Position numbers and translations under genes: made by a program
In this document: positions 23,550-36,618 of the stretch, in pieces
Layout: each line of letters opens with the position of its first letter
How positions within the stretch are numbered: position 1 is the first letter of the stretch
Notes under the pieces: generated by a model
Told to the model about the DNA's origin: nothing
Databases searched by the model: none
The model's input: only the letters and a program-made list of their open reading frames with translations
DNA from: Ziziphus jujuba
Taxonomy: Eukaryota > Streptophyta > Magnoliopsida > Rosales > Rhamnaceae
Length of the DNA: 64,000 nucleotides
Assembly (NCBI RefSeq): GCF_031755915.1
Contig: NC_083387.1
Span: forward strand, 4,120,501 to 4,184,500
Direction: 5' to 3'

Positions 23550-25511
23550 CTGTAAGCGAAAAATTTAAAATATCTATATATATATATATATATATAGAAT
23601 AAAATAAAATTTTAAAAATGCAAGAAGTCCAATAGATAAACATTTAAGTTTCCGAAAATATTAAAGGTCACTTTTTTATCATGTTATGCAATAAGGCTTT
23701 CATTAGCTAACAAATTGGGGTCATTTTTAACTGGCTTGTCACGCCTAATTATTTTATATGAAACATTCTTTTACAAAAAAACAAGGAATAGTTTGCTTTC
23801 TTGGCCTAATTGTCTCGTCCTTATCCTTATGACTATGTACCAATCCAAATGATCTCGACCGCTTTCTTCTCCTTATCATGTCTTACACAGCCGACCCTCC
23901 AAAAAAACAGCCAATTCATTACTGTAATTACAGTTTCTTCCTCGACTTTTTTTATTTATTATTATTTTATTCTTTTCGGTAATCGTCTTTCTCGATTTCT
24001 TTGAAAAATATTCTAATTTTTAACTTTTCAATAAGTAATAATAAAATTTAAAATAAAAAAAAATAAAAAAAAAACCTTTGTTAAATTTAAGCCTCAACCT
24101 TGGAAAACTACATTCCGTCTTCACAAACACAAATTGTGAGACACCAGCACCAATCAAAAATTTCATAGGGAGCCATCATCGGCCAAAATCGGGACTGGCC
24201 TTAATCAGGACCGGCCTTGGAAAAAGTCTGTTAAAGAGGATAGAATCCAACACCCGCTATATTTTGGACAACGGCCCAAAACCCGGGAAAAAAAATTATA
24301 TTGGCTTGTTTGATAACAAATTTATTTATTATTTAGTATTTTTATTTTAAATTATGTATAATTTATTTATTTCAATGATTTTTTAATATTAGTTGATAAT
24401 ATTTATAATTTTTTAAACATATTAATTAACCACAAATGTTACAGAAAAAAATATCACTGAAACATAACACACTTTTAAATTGTATTTCATTTTTTGTTTA
24501 TATTTTTTAATTGTACTTATAATTGATAAAAATATCTAACTACCATTAACTAATATTAACAATAAATTATTGAAGATCTCAAAATACATACAATTTAAAA
24601 GAAAAAAAAACAAAAACAAAAAATAAAAAATAAACTTATCAAACAGGTTACTTTCCTACCAATTTTAAATTTCATATCGGAACAAAACAAATACAATAAC
24701 TCTACCAATTTTAGATTTCATATCGGAGCCAAAATTAGTTTGCCATGCAAATAAATTGTGATCGACACCAGCTTAACATACATATAAACTCACTTCTTAC
24801 ACTCCAATTTAAATCACACCACGGTCAATTTAAAAAAAATTAACATTTGTAAAAACCAAAAATGACTTATAAATGAGAGGATGATAGACACTAGCTTAAC
24901 AGAGGTTAAACCCACTTTTTAAACTTTTGAAATTAATAATAATTTAACTCACCCATAAACTAAACCATATTTACCATCCAGTACTAGTTGGTCTTTTGAA
25001 ATCCAAATGGATGAATTTTAAAACAAACGGCATGGTAAACCAAAAACACTCTCAATAACTATACGTTTCAATGCACGTTTCAAATACCTAATAAAAAAAT
25101 CCATATTCGTTTTACTGCTTTTCAAAATCTGTTTCTTTGAAAACCCAAAACAAACTCAATCGATCATGGGCACTAAATCATAAAGAGATCCAAATAGCAT
25201 ACATTAGGATTACATATTAAACAGATAAAAGGTAGCGAGAGAGAATAAGCTTGGTTAACACTATCCAACAAACAACGATTTATAACCTAAACAAAGATAC
25301 TAAATTTAAAGAGCAAACAGTTGATTAACCATATATACGAGCAAACAGTGGATTACCCATATATACTAATCTACCTAGCTATCTATCTAAAAAGAACAAA
25401 CATTAGGATTAACAATGTCTGCGTCAGCCAAATAAAGGAACATAATCACAAGGTAAACACAATATTTTCTCCAAGTCAAAGAGCCAACTGGGATTCAGAT
25501 CCCAAATTAGC

Positions 25512-26477
25512 TTAATCCTTCGAGGTTTTGTTAATGAGGGACTTGTGAATGTGGGGAATAACACCACCTCCAGCAATGGTTCCCTTGATGAGAGTGTCAA
25601 GCTCTTCGTCTCCTCTGATAGCCAGCTGCAGATGCCTTGGTGTGATTCTCTTCACCTTGAGATCCTTGCTAGCGTTCCCCGCAAGCTCAAGTACCTCAGC
25701 AGTAAGGTATTCAAGAATAGAAGCCAAGTAAACAGCAGCGGTGGCCCCAACTCGCCCATTGGCAGAGATTCTTGATTTCAGATGCCTATGAATCCGACCC
25801 ACAGGAAACTATATTTCCCAAAGCATGCAATAAAAACACCAAATTAGAGAACTAAATCCAGCACAGAGAATCAGTATGCGAAGAAACTAACATCCAGAAT
25901 GGTGCAACAAAAATCAACACTCTAACACAATGCAATTCTCACAATAGGACAGACCCATTAACCATTAAATCTATAAATAACCAAACGCAAAAGCAAAGGG
26001 CTAAAATTTTTCATGCTACAAGGCTTTTGAACTTAATTAACCGAGCAAGCCCAAGAACAAAAGTTGCTTAATGATCATAGACTAATACCCAAGTCTAAAG
26101 TGATTCTCTCACTCATCCGGGAGGTCATGGTTTACACGTAATCCGGGTATAAGTCTAGTTGTCAACGAACAATGTGATGAAAAAGAACATGTTTCACAGT
26201 CACAGGTTCATGCCAAATTAATCTCATATCATAGATGAAAACTGAATGCGAAAACTCAGCCTTGGCGTATCCCGAATACGCATCGTAATGCAAGAGGGAA
26301 AAAAAGCAAGTACACGAAAATCATTAGAAAAAGAAAAATGAAAACGGAAAGACTTGCCTGGATTCCGGCACGGGATGACCGGGAAACCGGCTTCTTCTTG
26401 TCCTTGTCTTTGTCCTTATCCTTGTTTGCTGCCGTGGTCTTCGCAGCCAAAAGCCCCTTCCCGCCTTTTCCCGCCAT
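25512..26477 (-). CDS. Histone H2A variant H2A.Z
   Basis: Two coding exons, 26477-26358 and 25808-25512, give 138 aa. The N-tail [10 protein letters not shown] plus the acidic/basic [12 protein letters not shown] run is typical of plant H2A.Z. The histone fold follows: [75 protein letters not shown]. The H2A.Z-specific C-terminal stretch [15 protein letters not shown] is present, and there is no SQ(E/D)F (H2A.X) or SPKK (H2A.W) tail. H2A.Z is deposited by SWR1 near transcription starts and affects temperature, defence and flowering genes. The intron starts with GC (CAG|GCAAGT) and ends ATATAG|TTT; no GT donor keeps the conserved frame. A 5'UTR intron is likely, with donor TTCAG|GTCTCT (27066) and acceptor GATAG|GTAAAA (26487). 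Confidence 0.96.
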
Positions 26478-26486
26478 TAATTTTAC

Positions 26487-26610
26487 CTATCAAAATAATT
26501 CCCAAATTTCAAAAAACCAAGCAAGTAAACAGGTTTGTTAAGGTAGAAGGAACACAAGAACGTGAATAAAACCTACTCGAGAAGAAATCAATTTGGGATA
26601 AAATAATTTA

Positions 26611-26653
<43 letters not shown>

Positions 26654-27066
26654 AAAAAAATAAAGAAAAAAGCAAAAAAGAAATCTGTATTTACTTATTC
26701 CATAACCAAAAGAACCTAGAAACCCAGATCTGTCCCATATGTGGGCGAGTAAAATCTAGTCGTAAATCCAAAAAATATATAAATTGTTGAAATAAACTCT
26801 AATGTCTCTGAAATAAGCGAACCATACGAAACAAGAACAAGAAGATCTAGATCTGGGTAAAATATTAACTGAACGAAACCGTGAATTAAAATTGCTAAAA
26901 ATAAAAATTAAAAATTAAACGCTTCCAAGAGAAAAACGAAATAGAAGAGAAATCCGCAAGACCAAAATTCGTAGAACGGAAACCGACTAAAAAAACAAAA
27001 AAAAAAAAAAAAAAAAAAAAAAACAATAATAAGTAAATAAACAAATACGGTGAGAGAGAGAGAGAC
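26487..27066 (-). other. Probable 5'UTR intron of the H2A.Z gene
   Basis: On -, TTCAG|GTCTCT at 27067/27066 and TTGATAG|GTAAAATTA just before the ATG bracket about 580 bp rich in A/T, with (TA)n at 26615-26651 and a poly-A run near 27000-27023. Plant histone-variant genes often have leader introns; no transcript evidence is available here. Confidence 0.5.
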
Positions 27067-27110
27067 CTGAAAGGGTTTTGGAAGGCGAACGGAGCGAGGG
27101 AACTGGAAAG

Positions 27111-29080
27111 AATGACGTAAATGAGTGACAGAGCGATGGGTTTTGGGCTTTTATGATGGGTTTTGGGCTTATATCGTCCTTTCGTTTTTTGAATTGGGTT
27201 TCACTGAATGGCGGTTTCTTTTAGGTGGGAATTCACTTTCGATTTCAAAATTTTCCCACTTTACTAAACGCTCCTTTCCTTTTTCTTATATTCCACCTAT
27301 GCCATCTCTTCGTGTGCCTCCTTCGCATGTGACAATGCCCTATTCTTTCTTTCTTTTTTTCTTTCCTTTTTTTCCCCCCAGAAAATATAAATAATTATTT
27401 CCAAATTTAATCATCTGTAAATTTTTTTTTGGGGGGCAATAATCATCTGTAATTTATATTATTTTTCCAGTCTCCAATTATTTACATACTCTATTAATAT
27501 GTCATTATATAAAATTAGTAAAACTTTAATATATTCTAAGGACATTGTTTTCATATTTTAAAACTAATTCATGAGTCCTTTTTAAATTGGAAATTTGGAA
27601 CTAATACTTGAGAGTCCAAACCAAACCACTAGAAAGCAACTGGTAACAGTGTGTGAAAAACGTTTATTTGTTTTTTTCAGAATATGAAAATCGTTTTTGG
27701 ATAAATTTCAATTCTTTGTCAATAGATATAAATTTTGAAATATGAAACTATCGCGTTTTGTTTGGTTTTTTCATGTAAAATTATGTTCACCACAAGTTTA
27801 TTAATTTCATAAAAAAAAAAAATTGATAAGTATGAGAGTGTAATACGCAATAAACAGGCTCTTTCATTTGTCAAATAAATCATATTTTTTTAACTTGATA
27901 GATTAATCAACACCTAGTTCCACAATTTTTATTTTTATTTTTTTAAAGTCAAAAACTACTTCATATTTTAAACAGTAGAAACTGAACAGATTGTTAAAGG
28001 TTATTTTGTAAATAAGGGATTGATAGTTCAAGTTGAAAATATAAAAACTTGGTTAAAATCATCATCCCAATATCAAAATAAAAAACAAAATGGTATTTTT
28101 CATATGTAAAAGTTTGTTTTTGGGGTAGCAAGCAATTAAACTGACGTTTTAATAAGGTCAATATATCACTCTTTTATTTATTTATAAATAAATACTAAAT
28201 TAGAATTTATTTTATTCAAATGCTGAATGACAAATTTGAATGGTTCCATTTAAACTTTTTTAAATTTGTTGTTTTCAAGACTATTATTCAATTGAAGCTT
28301 TTCATATGAAATAGAAGTAATTTAAGATGCATTTGAAAGAGATTTCCAGAGCATTAAAAGCCAAATAAATATGACCAAATCACTCCATATCGTGGTTGGA
28401 AAAAAAAAATATTTAAATCGCTTTCCGATAGTTTTGTTTAAAAGAAATCACTTGTTTGGTTATTTTTTATAAAAGCATCAATCAAGTGATTACTCAATAA
28501 TCACTTTCTAGAAGGGAAGTGAGTCATAAAGAACCATTCACATCCAAACCAACACTTGGTTCTTAATCCAATTAATTATTAAAAATAAAATATTGGTCTA
28601 TATAAAAAAAATCTTAGATCTCCAATATTTAAAAAAATAATAATAATAAATTATAATTAATAGCACTACAAGAAACACCCATGAAACTAGTGTGGTTTCA
28701 GACCTTCCAGTTGTGAACTTGAATAAGACGGAGAAACGTGGACCTCACTGTGGTCCAAAACATTAAAGAGCCTGCTGAAAACAAAAAATTGCTTGGCCCA
28801 CAAGCCAATCTGATTCGTTCACCGAATTGTCGGTTTGTCACACCCATCAAACAAAAAGGGACATATATGTCTATTCACAACATAGCCGCAGGGTCAATGT
28901 GAATTTTAGCAGTCAACTAGTTCAACCTTCAGCCACTAACTCCTAAAGCCACGAAAAACTCAAAACCAAAACGCATCGATGTTAGGTCAGAAAAACCCCT
29001 ACTAAACCCTCCACGTCATCCCCCCTCCTCAAAACTAAAAATTCTTCATCCGCACACCACGTTTCGAGCTCACCGACGAC
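27111..29080. other. Divergent intergenic region between H2A.Z (-) and PKP1 (+)
   Basis: Next to H2A.Z, TGATGGGTTTTGGGCTTTTATGATGGGTTTTGGGCTTAT-type sequence (27130-27172) repeats a GGGTTTTGGGC unit twice. The middle is AT-rich without ORFs. Towards PKP1 the region gets richer in C/G, with CCACGTCATC and CACCACGTTTC at about 29010-29065, plausible promoter/leader of PKP1. No third gene seen. Confidence 0.55.
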
Positions 29081-31733
29081 ATGTCTCCGGTGACCTTCAA
29101 CTCTCCATTAACCACCACCTCACAAACATGTTTCTTCTCTCCATTATGCTCTCCGGCCTTTATCAGAGAACCATCCTATAATAAACCTCTCCTCCACGTG
29201 CCCAATCACGTGGCGGCCAAAAGGCAGCCGGGACTATCAGTACGTTCCAGAGTCCTAATCTCCGACGAACGGAGGATCTCAACACCGGAGATCGAGGTGG
29301 ACAGCGTGTCGGAGGCGGAGCTGAAGGAGAACGTCAGAAGCACGCGGAGGACGAAGCTGGTGTGCACGATCGGCCCCGCCACGTGCGAATACGATCAGCT
29401 GGAGGCGTTGGCCGCCGGAGGAATGAACGTGGCTCGTCTGAACATGAGCCACGGCACGCGTGAGTGGCACCGCGGTGTGATGGAGCGCGTGAGGAGGCTG
29501 AACGATGAGAAAGGGTACGCGGTGGCGATCATGATGGACACCGAAGGGACTGAGATCCGAATGGGCGACATTGGAGCAGCCATGGCCGCCAAGGCAGAGG
29601 TGTTTGCTGAAATTTCTCTCAAAATTAATCAAATTTTATTTATAGGCATTTATAATAAAAATATCTTTTGATTGAGTTTAAAATATGCAATGCTGCAGGA
29701 CGGTGACATCTGGACATTTACGGTGAGGGCTTTGGATTGTGCTTCTGAGTTGGAACGCACGGTTAGTGTGAATTATGATGGTTTCGCTGAAGGTATATAT
29801 TAATTTGTTTTTAAATTTGTTGCATTGTGGGTGTTGAAGAAGTGGTTTCATGGTGTTTGATGGTTATTCCTTCAATTGCGACAGATGTGAAGGTGGGTGA
29901 TGAAGTGGTTGTGGATGGAGGAATGGTGACGTTTTCGGTGATTGAGAAGATTGGTCCTGATGTCAAGTGCCAGTGCATTGATTCTGGATTGTTGTTGCCA
30001 CGTGCTAACCTTACTTTCTGGAGGAATGGGACTCTGGTTCGTGACCCTGATGCCATGCTTCCCACTCTATCGTCTAAGGTTTGCTGTGCCTTTCATATGT
30101 ATATATTTTAGTGTATTCTGCCCCCACTTCAATATTGGTTTGAACAAGTAAGATGTGTTCATTTGTGGTTGTGTTTCATGGCCTATAGGTTATGCACTTT
30201 GCAATGGCTCATGATTACATGGATTGTGATCTAATATTGTTCTAAATGCAGGATTGGCTGGACATTGATTTCGGGATTGCAGAAGGTGTTGATTTTATTG
30301 CAGTGTCGTTTGTGAAGTCTGCAGAAGTTATCAATCATCTAAAAAGCTACATCGCTTCGCGGTGTCATGAGAGGTAAGCATGCATGCTTTTTTCTGATCC
30401 TTCAGTTATATTTTATATGGTATATTGTTGACAGAAACAATTCCTAGTGGGGTAAAATCAAGAATGCCAAATGGGAATTTTCCATCATTTTCTACTTATT
30501 ATGAACTTTAGAGATAGCTAGTAGTAGCCTTCTGGTCTAACTTAATGGCAAATGGGAATTTTCCATCATTTTCTACTTAATATGAACTTTAGAGATAGTG
30601 AGTAGTAGCATTTTGTTCTAACCTAAATATCAAGTGTTAGGCATGACACATTTGCGAAGCGTTAATATGGGCATGCAGTACTCTATCCTTGTTTGTGACA
30701 TATGGAGCATTATAAGTCTATTTTGTTTTTGTTTTGTTGTTTTTTTTTTTCCCCTCTCTCTTTTGACTGCAGTGAGGTTGCTGTAATTGCAAAGATAGAG
30801 AACATTGATGCCTTAAAGAATTTGGAAGAAATAATTCAAGCATCTGATGGAGCTATGGTCGCCAGAGGAGATCTTGGTGCGCAGATACCCTTGGAACAAG
30901 TTCCATCAGTTCAAAATAGGACTGTTCAGCTTTGCAGGCAGCTTAATAAGCCTGTTATTGTTGCCTCCCAACTGCTTGAATCCATGATTGTGTTTCCTAT
31001 TCCAACTCGAGCGGAGGTTGCTGATGTTTCGGAAGCAGTTACACAGCAAACAGATGCTTTGATGCTTTCCGGTGAATCAGCCATGGGAAAATATCCTGAC
31101 AAGGCATTAGCTGTGCTGAGAAGTGTCAGTTCAAGAATTGAGAGGTCTTTGAGGGAGGAGAAACACCGTTGCAACGCTCTGAATTTTCCAGTTATTGTAT
31201 CAACAATGTCTGTGGGTATATCAGAGGAGATATGCAATGCAGCTGCCAAGATGGGTGAGCACTCATGTCACCGTTAAAACTAATGGATTATATCGATTTT
31301 GTTGATAGATGCATTCTTGCTCTCCTATTTTTTTGATGATGGTAGTAAAGTCTAGTTTTCTGTGATTTAGGTGCCAATGGCTATAGTTATTAGTTTGTTA
31401 GTAACATGGTAGTATGTTGATGAATTTTCAGCCAACAATCTGGAAGCAGATTCTATCTTTGTCTACACAAAAGCTGGGCATATGCCATCTCTTCTGTCCC
31501 GTTGTCGTCCTGACTGCCCAATCTTTGCATTTACTCCAACAGCAACTGTGAGGAGGCACCTGAATATGCAATGGGGCTTGATACCAATTCGCTTTGATTT
31601 CACAGATGACATGGAAAGCAACCTAATCAGAACTTTCTCTCTGCTAAAAGCAAGAAAGATGATTAAGCATGGAGACCTTATCATTGTTGTGTCGGATATG
31701 CTACAATCAGTTCAAGTGGTAAGTGTTCCCTAA
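29081..31733 (+). CDS. PKP1: Plastidial pyruvate kinase, alpha-type (isozyme A) subunit
   Basis: Six exons, 29081-29599, 29699-29792, 29885-30078, 30252-30373, 30773-31254 and 31432-31733, join in frame to about 570 aa. Pyruvate kinase converts phosphoenolpyruvate and ADP to pyruvate and ATP; the plastid enzyme feeds fatty-acid synthesis. Seen: a Ser/Thr-rich, acid-poor N-terminus of about 60 residues (transit peptide), [22 protein letters not shown], the B domain in exons 2-3, the signature [57 protein letters not shown] and [16 protein letters not shown]. The usual DTKGPEIRTG loop reads [11 protein letters not shown] and NFSHG reads NMSHG, as I recall for plant alpha subunits, which work with beta subunits in a hetero-oligomer. 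The stop follows SVQVVSVP; a GTAAGT overlaps the end, but this ending fits the family's V-x-V-P-like tail. Confidence 0.95.
30463..30624 (+). repeat. 81-bp tandem duplication in PKP1 intron 4
   Basis: Two adjacent copies, 30463-30543 and 30544-30624, share CAAATGGGAATTTTCCATCA, TTTTCTACTTA, TATGAACTTTAGAGATAG and GTAGTAGC, with several substitutions. Wholly intronic. Confidence 0.9.
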
Positions 31734-33545
31734 AGGGAATATATATGCCTGGACGTCTTCTTTTGGGTAGTGTCTTTTAAGATCACCAATATTTGATTCG
31801 TTAGAGGTTAGGAAAATCGAAGTGTTTAATTATAGATTATCAATGATACTTTAATAATTAATTTTTTCTACTTAAGAGTTGGGTGTTCAGGATTTTTCAG
31901 CACATTGGCAGGGTTAAGATCACCCATTTTGGGAGTTCCTTGATATTCTATTAAAAAAAATTTCCCCAAACATGCTGCAAGTGATAGAAGGAGTAAGCAT
32001 AAACAATTTCCACTGCTTTTTGTTCCATTTTCCATTGTATTATAGTGTGTTGTAACATTATTATGTAATTCTAATATTCAAAATTTTGCTTCTTGTTGAT
32101 CTATTAGTGTGAACAATGATGGTAAAGCACATTGATAGTATTTGGCAATTTAAGTTTTCCCAAGACGCATAAAAGGTTACCGTGGAAAGGTAAAACATAA
32201 AAATCATACATATTTCTACCCAAAAAAAAAAATTTGGTGATTCATATTGAAGAATCTGCAAGAGATGGACTTGCCTTGGCGGGTACTGAACGATCAATGC
32301 TAATTCATATTGCATACTTGCTTTTCACCAGTTTGATTATGAATTTTTGACATTCCACTAGCAACTATGACCATCAGACTGTTAAAGGGGATTAGAAGTC
32401 ATACAAAAGGTTATCATCTTTTATTGTTAAAGGGCCTCAAGGATTCTTGTCTTGCCGCCCTTGATCAAGTAGGAAATAAAGAGAAGCAAAAGAAAATGGT
32501 TAAAAAAAAAAGAAAAAAAAGAAACTGATGTCGCATAGAGAAATAAACACAACGTAGACTAAAAAGTAAAAAAATTTAAAAAGAGCCTTGTGTTTAGAAC
32601 TACGAGGATCACAAAAAGAGAGAATTAGAGGGAGAGATTTGCTGTTCTTTGTTGGAGAATAGAAAGTGCCAATTGAGCCCAAACCAGTAACGAGCAACAA
32701 TGCAGGGAAAGTGCAACTAATGGGCTTCGAAAGCCATTTTCACGAGTCTCTCAAGTGGGGAATTGTATCTTAAAAGCAAAAAGAAAAAGGAAAAAAAGTA
32801 GGGATTTATATTCCCTCAGAATTCGATATTCGATGTTTGTCAATATAGGTGGTTAATTATTTGATGTCATTTACAAAATTAGCTTGCAGTCCGTGTCAAA
32901 TTCATACAAAACCTTTATTTTGCGGGCTTTCTTGATTCCCAACACATTTCACAAATAGTTTCAATTTACATTACCCTGACACAAAATATACATAGATATA
33001 TATATATATATATATGAAAATTTTATGGTGAGTACGATCCGTATGAGAACCACAGTATTAGTGACGGTTTTTTATAGTATTAACGACGGTTTTTTAGAAA
33101 ATCGTCAACAATACTATAAAAAACCGTTACCAATACTGTAGTCCGCATTAGGACCATCCGCACTATAAATATATATATATATATATTTTGCTTTTTTCTT
33201 TCTTAATCCTACTAGCTTTATAGATTAATTGACCATATGTAGTCCTTACATACTTTTTCTTTTTCTTTTTAATATTTAGTCGTTACATGCTTGAATGGAA
33301 TTCCCGAAAAAGTCTATCAGCTACTTATTCATTTTATGATAAAAGAAGGATAATGTTTTGGGTCTTTGAGGTCTTTGCCACCCTTTTTCCTTTGATGGAG
33401 CTTGAGGAGCCTATGTCTATGTTGACGTTGCCAACAAACGCGTTCTGCTTTTTATTTTTGGTTTTTTTATCACGGCTTTTTCTTCCTTGTTATGAAGGAA
33501 AAAAGAGAGAGAGAGAGAGAGAAGGAAAAACTTTTTGCATTTGGA

Positions 33546-33581
<36 letters not shown>

Positions 33582-36581
33582 AATAAATAAAAGTAAAAAA
33601 AAGAAAAAAAGAAGGTAATTAGGTAGATCAAATCTATATGAAGAAGAAAGTGGATGTTTCAGAGGTACAATCTTGACTTTGCGATTTGGAAAGAAGGTGA
33701 AATACGAAAAAAGTGATTAACCATAGTCCTTTTGGGTTGTTGAAGTTTCTCCAAATACTTTTTGATAATAAGTTTCTTCAAATACTTGTTTACCTTGAAA
33801 AATTATATTAATGTGAGAAATTTTCTTTTACCTGGAATATATATTCCAGATATTGTGGATCATAGAAGATTTTGTATTTGTCTGTTCAAAATTCAAAATT
33901 ATCTTCTTCTTTTTTTATTTGCTAAGCTTCCTGCTTTTGTAATTTTTTTATTTGCTGTTTACCGTGTCTTTTTTTTTTTTTTTTTTTTTTGGGGGTATAT
34001 ATATAGGAAATTTCTCCAAAAGAAAGGGGAAGGTGGTTGCTGAATAAGCCATCAACTCCTTTCGTTGCTGTGCTTCAGTTTCACGTTATGACATCTATAT
34101 CTTAGAAATTTGTGTAAACATTGGGATTACAAGGAGGAACAAGATCCTTTCCAAATATAACATAATCTGAGCTATGACTTCGATTTTAAATAAGAAAATT
34201 TAATCCAAAATGAAAATCAAAAGAAAAAACCAAAAAAAAAAGTGCTTTTATTATTTTGCTATGCAAGCCAACAGAATTGTGAAAACCAGGGGCTTATAAA
34301 ATTTTGAGAAACTTATTAAGGAATAATTGATTTTGATTGAATTGGTAAAGATAAGCATCATAGTGATTCCATTAATCTTCTCCCCTTTTTGAAAAATAGT
34401 TGAATATGACTTTGATATAAAATATCACACTCCCAAACGGCAAAAAATTGGAAGATCTGAGAAAGCACATAGGCATCTTGAAAATTTAATCATACAAAAC
34501 CTGAAAGAGAAATATTCAATTTCATTTTGCAAATCTATGCCCCATCAAAGAAAGCTAGGAGATTATGTGGTTTTGCCTAACCTACTTTCAGGTCACGTAA
34601 AAAGTGATATACCGAATGTGGGGTTTGAAGAAACGATGAGGGAAAAAAATTTCCACCATCCTCTAGTATAAACTGTAATCATTTTGGTAACCTTTTTTTT
34701 TTTTTTTTTTGGAAAAAAAATCAAATAAAAGAAAAAAATTTAATAAAACCACTTGTCCAAAACCACTAAGGACCCCGTTTTTCTTCATCGCTTTTAAGGA
34801 AAAAAAAAAAAAAGTATGATGGTTGTTCTGAAAGTTCACATGCCCTCTAGAACTAGAAGTAGGTTGGGTGACCTTATACCTTTCCTCGTGGGTCATTTTC
34901 ATTTTTTTTTTTTTCCCACTTTGTTGTTAAATTTCTTTTCCTGGGAAAGATTTTTGAGACATCTCTTGGCCAACAACAAGTGTCTCATTGAATAAAAGTT
35001 GAGCTATGACATAGGAGTAGATTTGCCTTTATGGCTGCGTCTAATTTACCAGGCTTTGGGTGTAAAAAATAAAACTACATCTTTTTATTTATTTTTTTCT
35101 CCTTCTTTTTGTGGTTTTTTTTTTTTTTTTTGAAAAACTTTATGGTTTAATTATATAAAAATTATTTGTCACAAATAAAATAAATAAGACATGGTAATAA
35201 AAACAAGAATATTGTCGTCTGTCATCGCCATTCACCAGTAAATCTTTTATTTATGTGTTAGTTAATAAATAATTATGTTTAAATCAATTCTAATTTTTTT
35301 AAAAATTTATTTTTCTACATAAAAAAATTAATTTTTAGCACGAACGATCTTATCATCAGCAGTAATAATTATCCTATTTTTAAAAAATAACAAATAATAA
35401 TAAGTATCATTTTTATGAAAATAAAATATATTATGTCATATATTTTTAAATTTTATTTTTATTATAACCAAATATTTTTATATTTATATTTTTATAACTT
35501 TATCAAAATATCTAATTATAATTAATAAAAAATTTAAAATCTTCCAATATAATACACCTTATAAATAAGACATGATAATAATAACAAATAATTATATACA
35601 ATAGTACCAAAAGAAACAGAGCATGGGTCCCATCAATTTTACACCTCATCATTCATCATGCACCACTAAATCTGATAGAACAAGTTGGGGCCCACGTCGC
35701 ATCTTTGATCCACCTCAACCGTATTGGTTTTACCTTGAAACCTTGGTTTGATGGTAAAAGAAGCTGCATGAGTCTTATCAGGGCAGCATCATTCATGGGC
35801 TTGTCCCACCTAACATTTAGGACTAAGCCCATTTAAGGCCCACCATTCAAACATTTCTCTTGGATCATACAAGGCTATGATATGATCCCTCTTGCCCTGG
35901 AGCCCGCCACTGAACTCTGCAGCTTTTTTAGCGAGAGTAAATGGTGGCCCACATAATGATAAACTAAGGTGAATTATTTTATTTTATTTTATTTTGAATA
36001 AGGTGAATTATTCGATCAGATAATGACAAAAAAGAAAAAGATCAGATTGACAAAACAATAAAATAAAATAAAAGTTTTGTAGCACCAGAACTTGAACCAC
36101 TGACGGTTTATAAAACAATTTTAACATTAAATAAATAATTTAAAGGGAAGTTTTCTGTTCCACTCAAGCCTCTCTCTATTCCGTACTAGTATTAAAGACA
36201 TCTTAAATAAAATCTTACCTCCCCTAAGTCAAACAATCAAGTTATGCAAGTATTTCACCCCTAAAAAAAAAAAAAAATTATATGCAAGTGATTTTTCCTT
36301 GTCTAAAACATAATAATTAATTAAATGACAATTATTTTCAATCAAATTAAAATATATATTTGTTCCATTATTGAATGGTAAGTGAGTTTAGAATATTATT
36401 ATTCATGATCATAACTTGTGTATTTCCACAAATGATATGATAAAATAAACAAATCAATACTGTCATCCAACCCATTATTTGACAGCATAAAATACCTTGG
36501 ACGAAACATAAATAAAACACAAAAATCAATTCTATCCTATAGGCATTCATAAATTTTAAACCATCGCGAGAGAAGTACCAA

Positions 36582-36618
<37 letters not shown>

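Larger units (their letters stand above)
21631..25511. other. Intergenic region between D27 and H2A.Z
   Basis: The first 300 bp are the D27 promoter side (possible TATA-like TATAAACT on - near 21706). Then a ~108-bp-period direct duplication at 22033-22232, (TA)n at 23056-23082 and 23576-23597, a (TG)n(CG)n tract at 23114-23154, two orphan exon-like pieces (23236-23549, listed separately), and AT-rich DNA with short diverged repeats around 24655-24930. Confidence 0.6.

Noticed and set aside
28664..28676. CACTACAAGAAA, identical to the terminus of CACTA transposons, upstream of PKP1
   Set aside because: No matching opposite end with a 3-bp target duplication was found nearby; the similar TCTTGTAGTG at about 37068 has different flanks and would enclose PKP1.
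29279..29632. Long ORFs on - opposite PKP1 exon 1
   Set aside because: Shadow of the GC-richer coding exon; the + frame carries the pyruvate kinase motifs.
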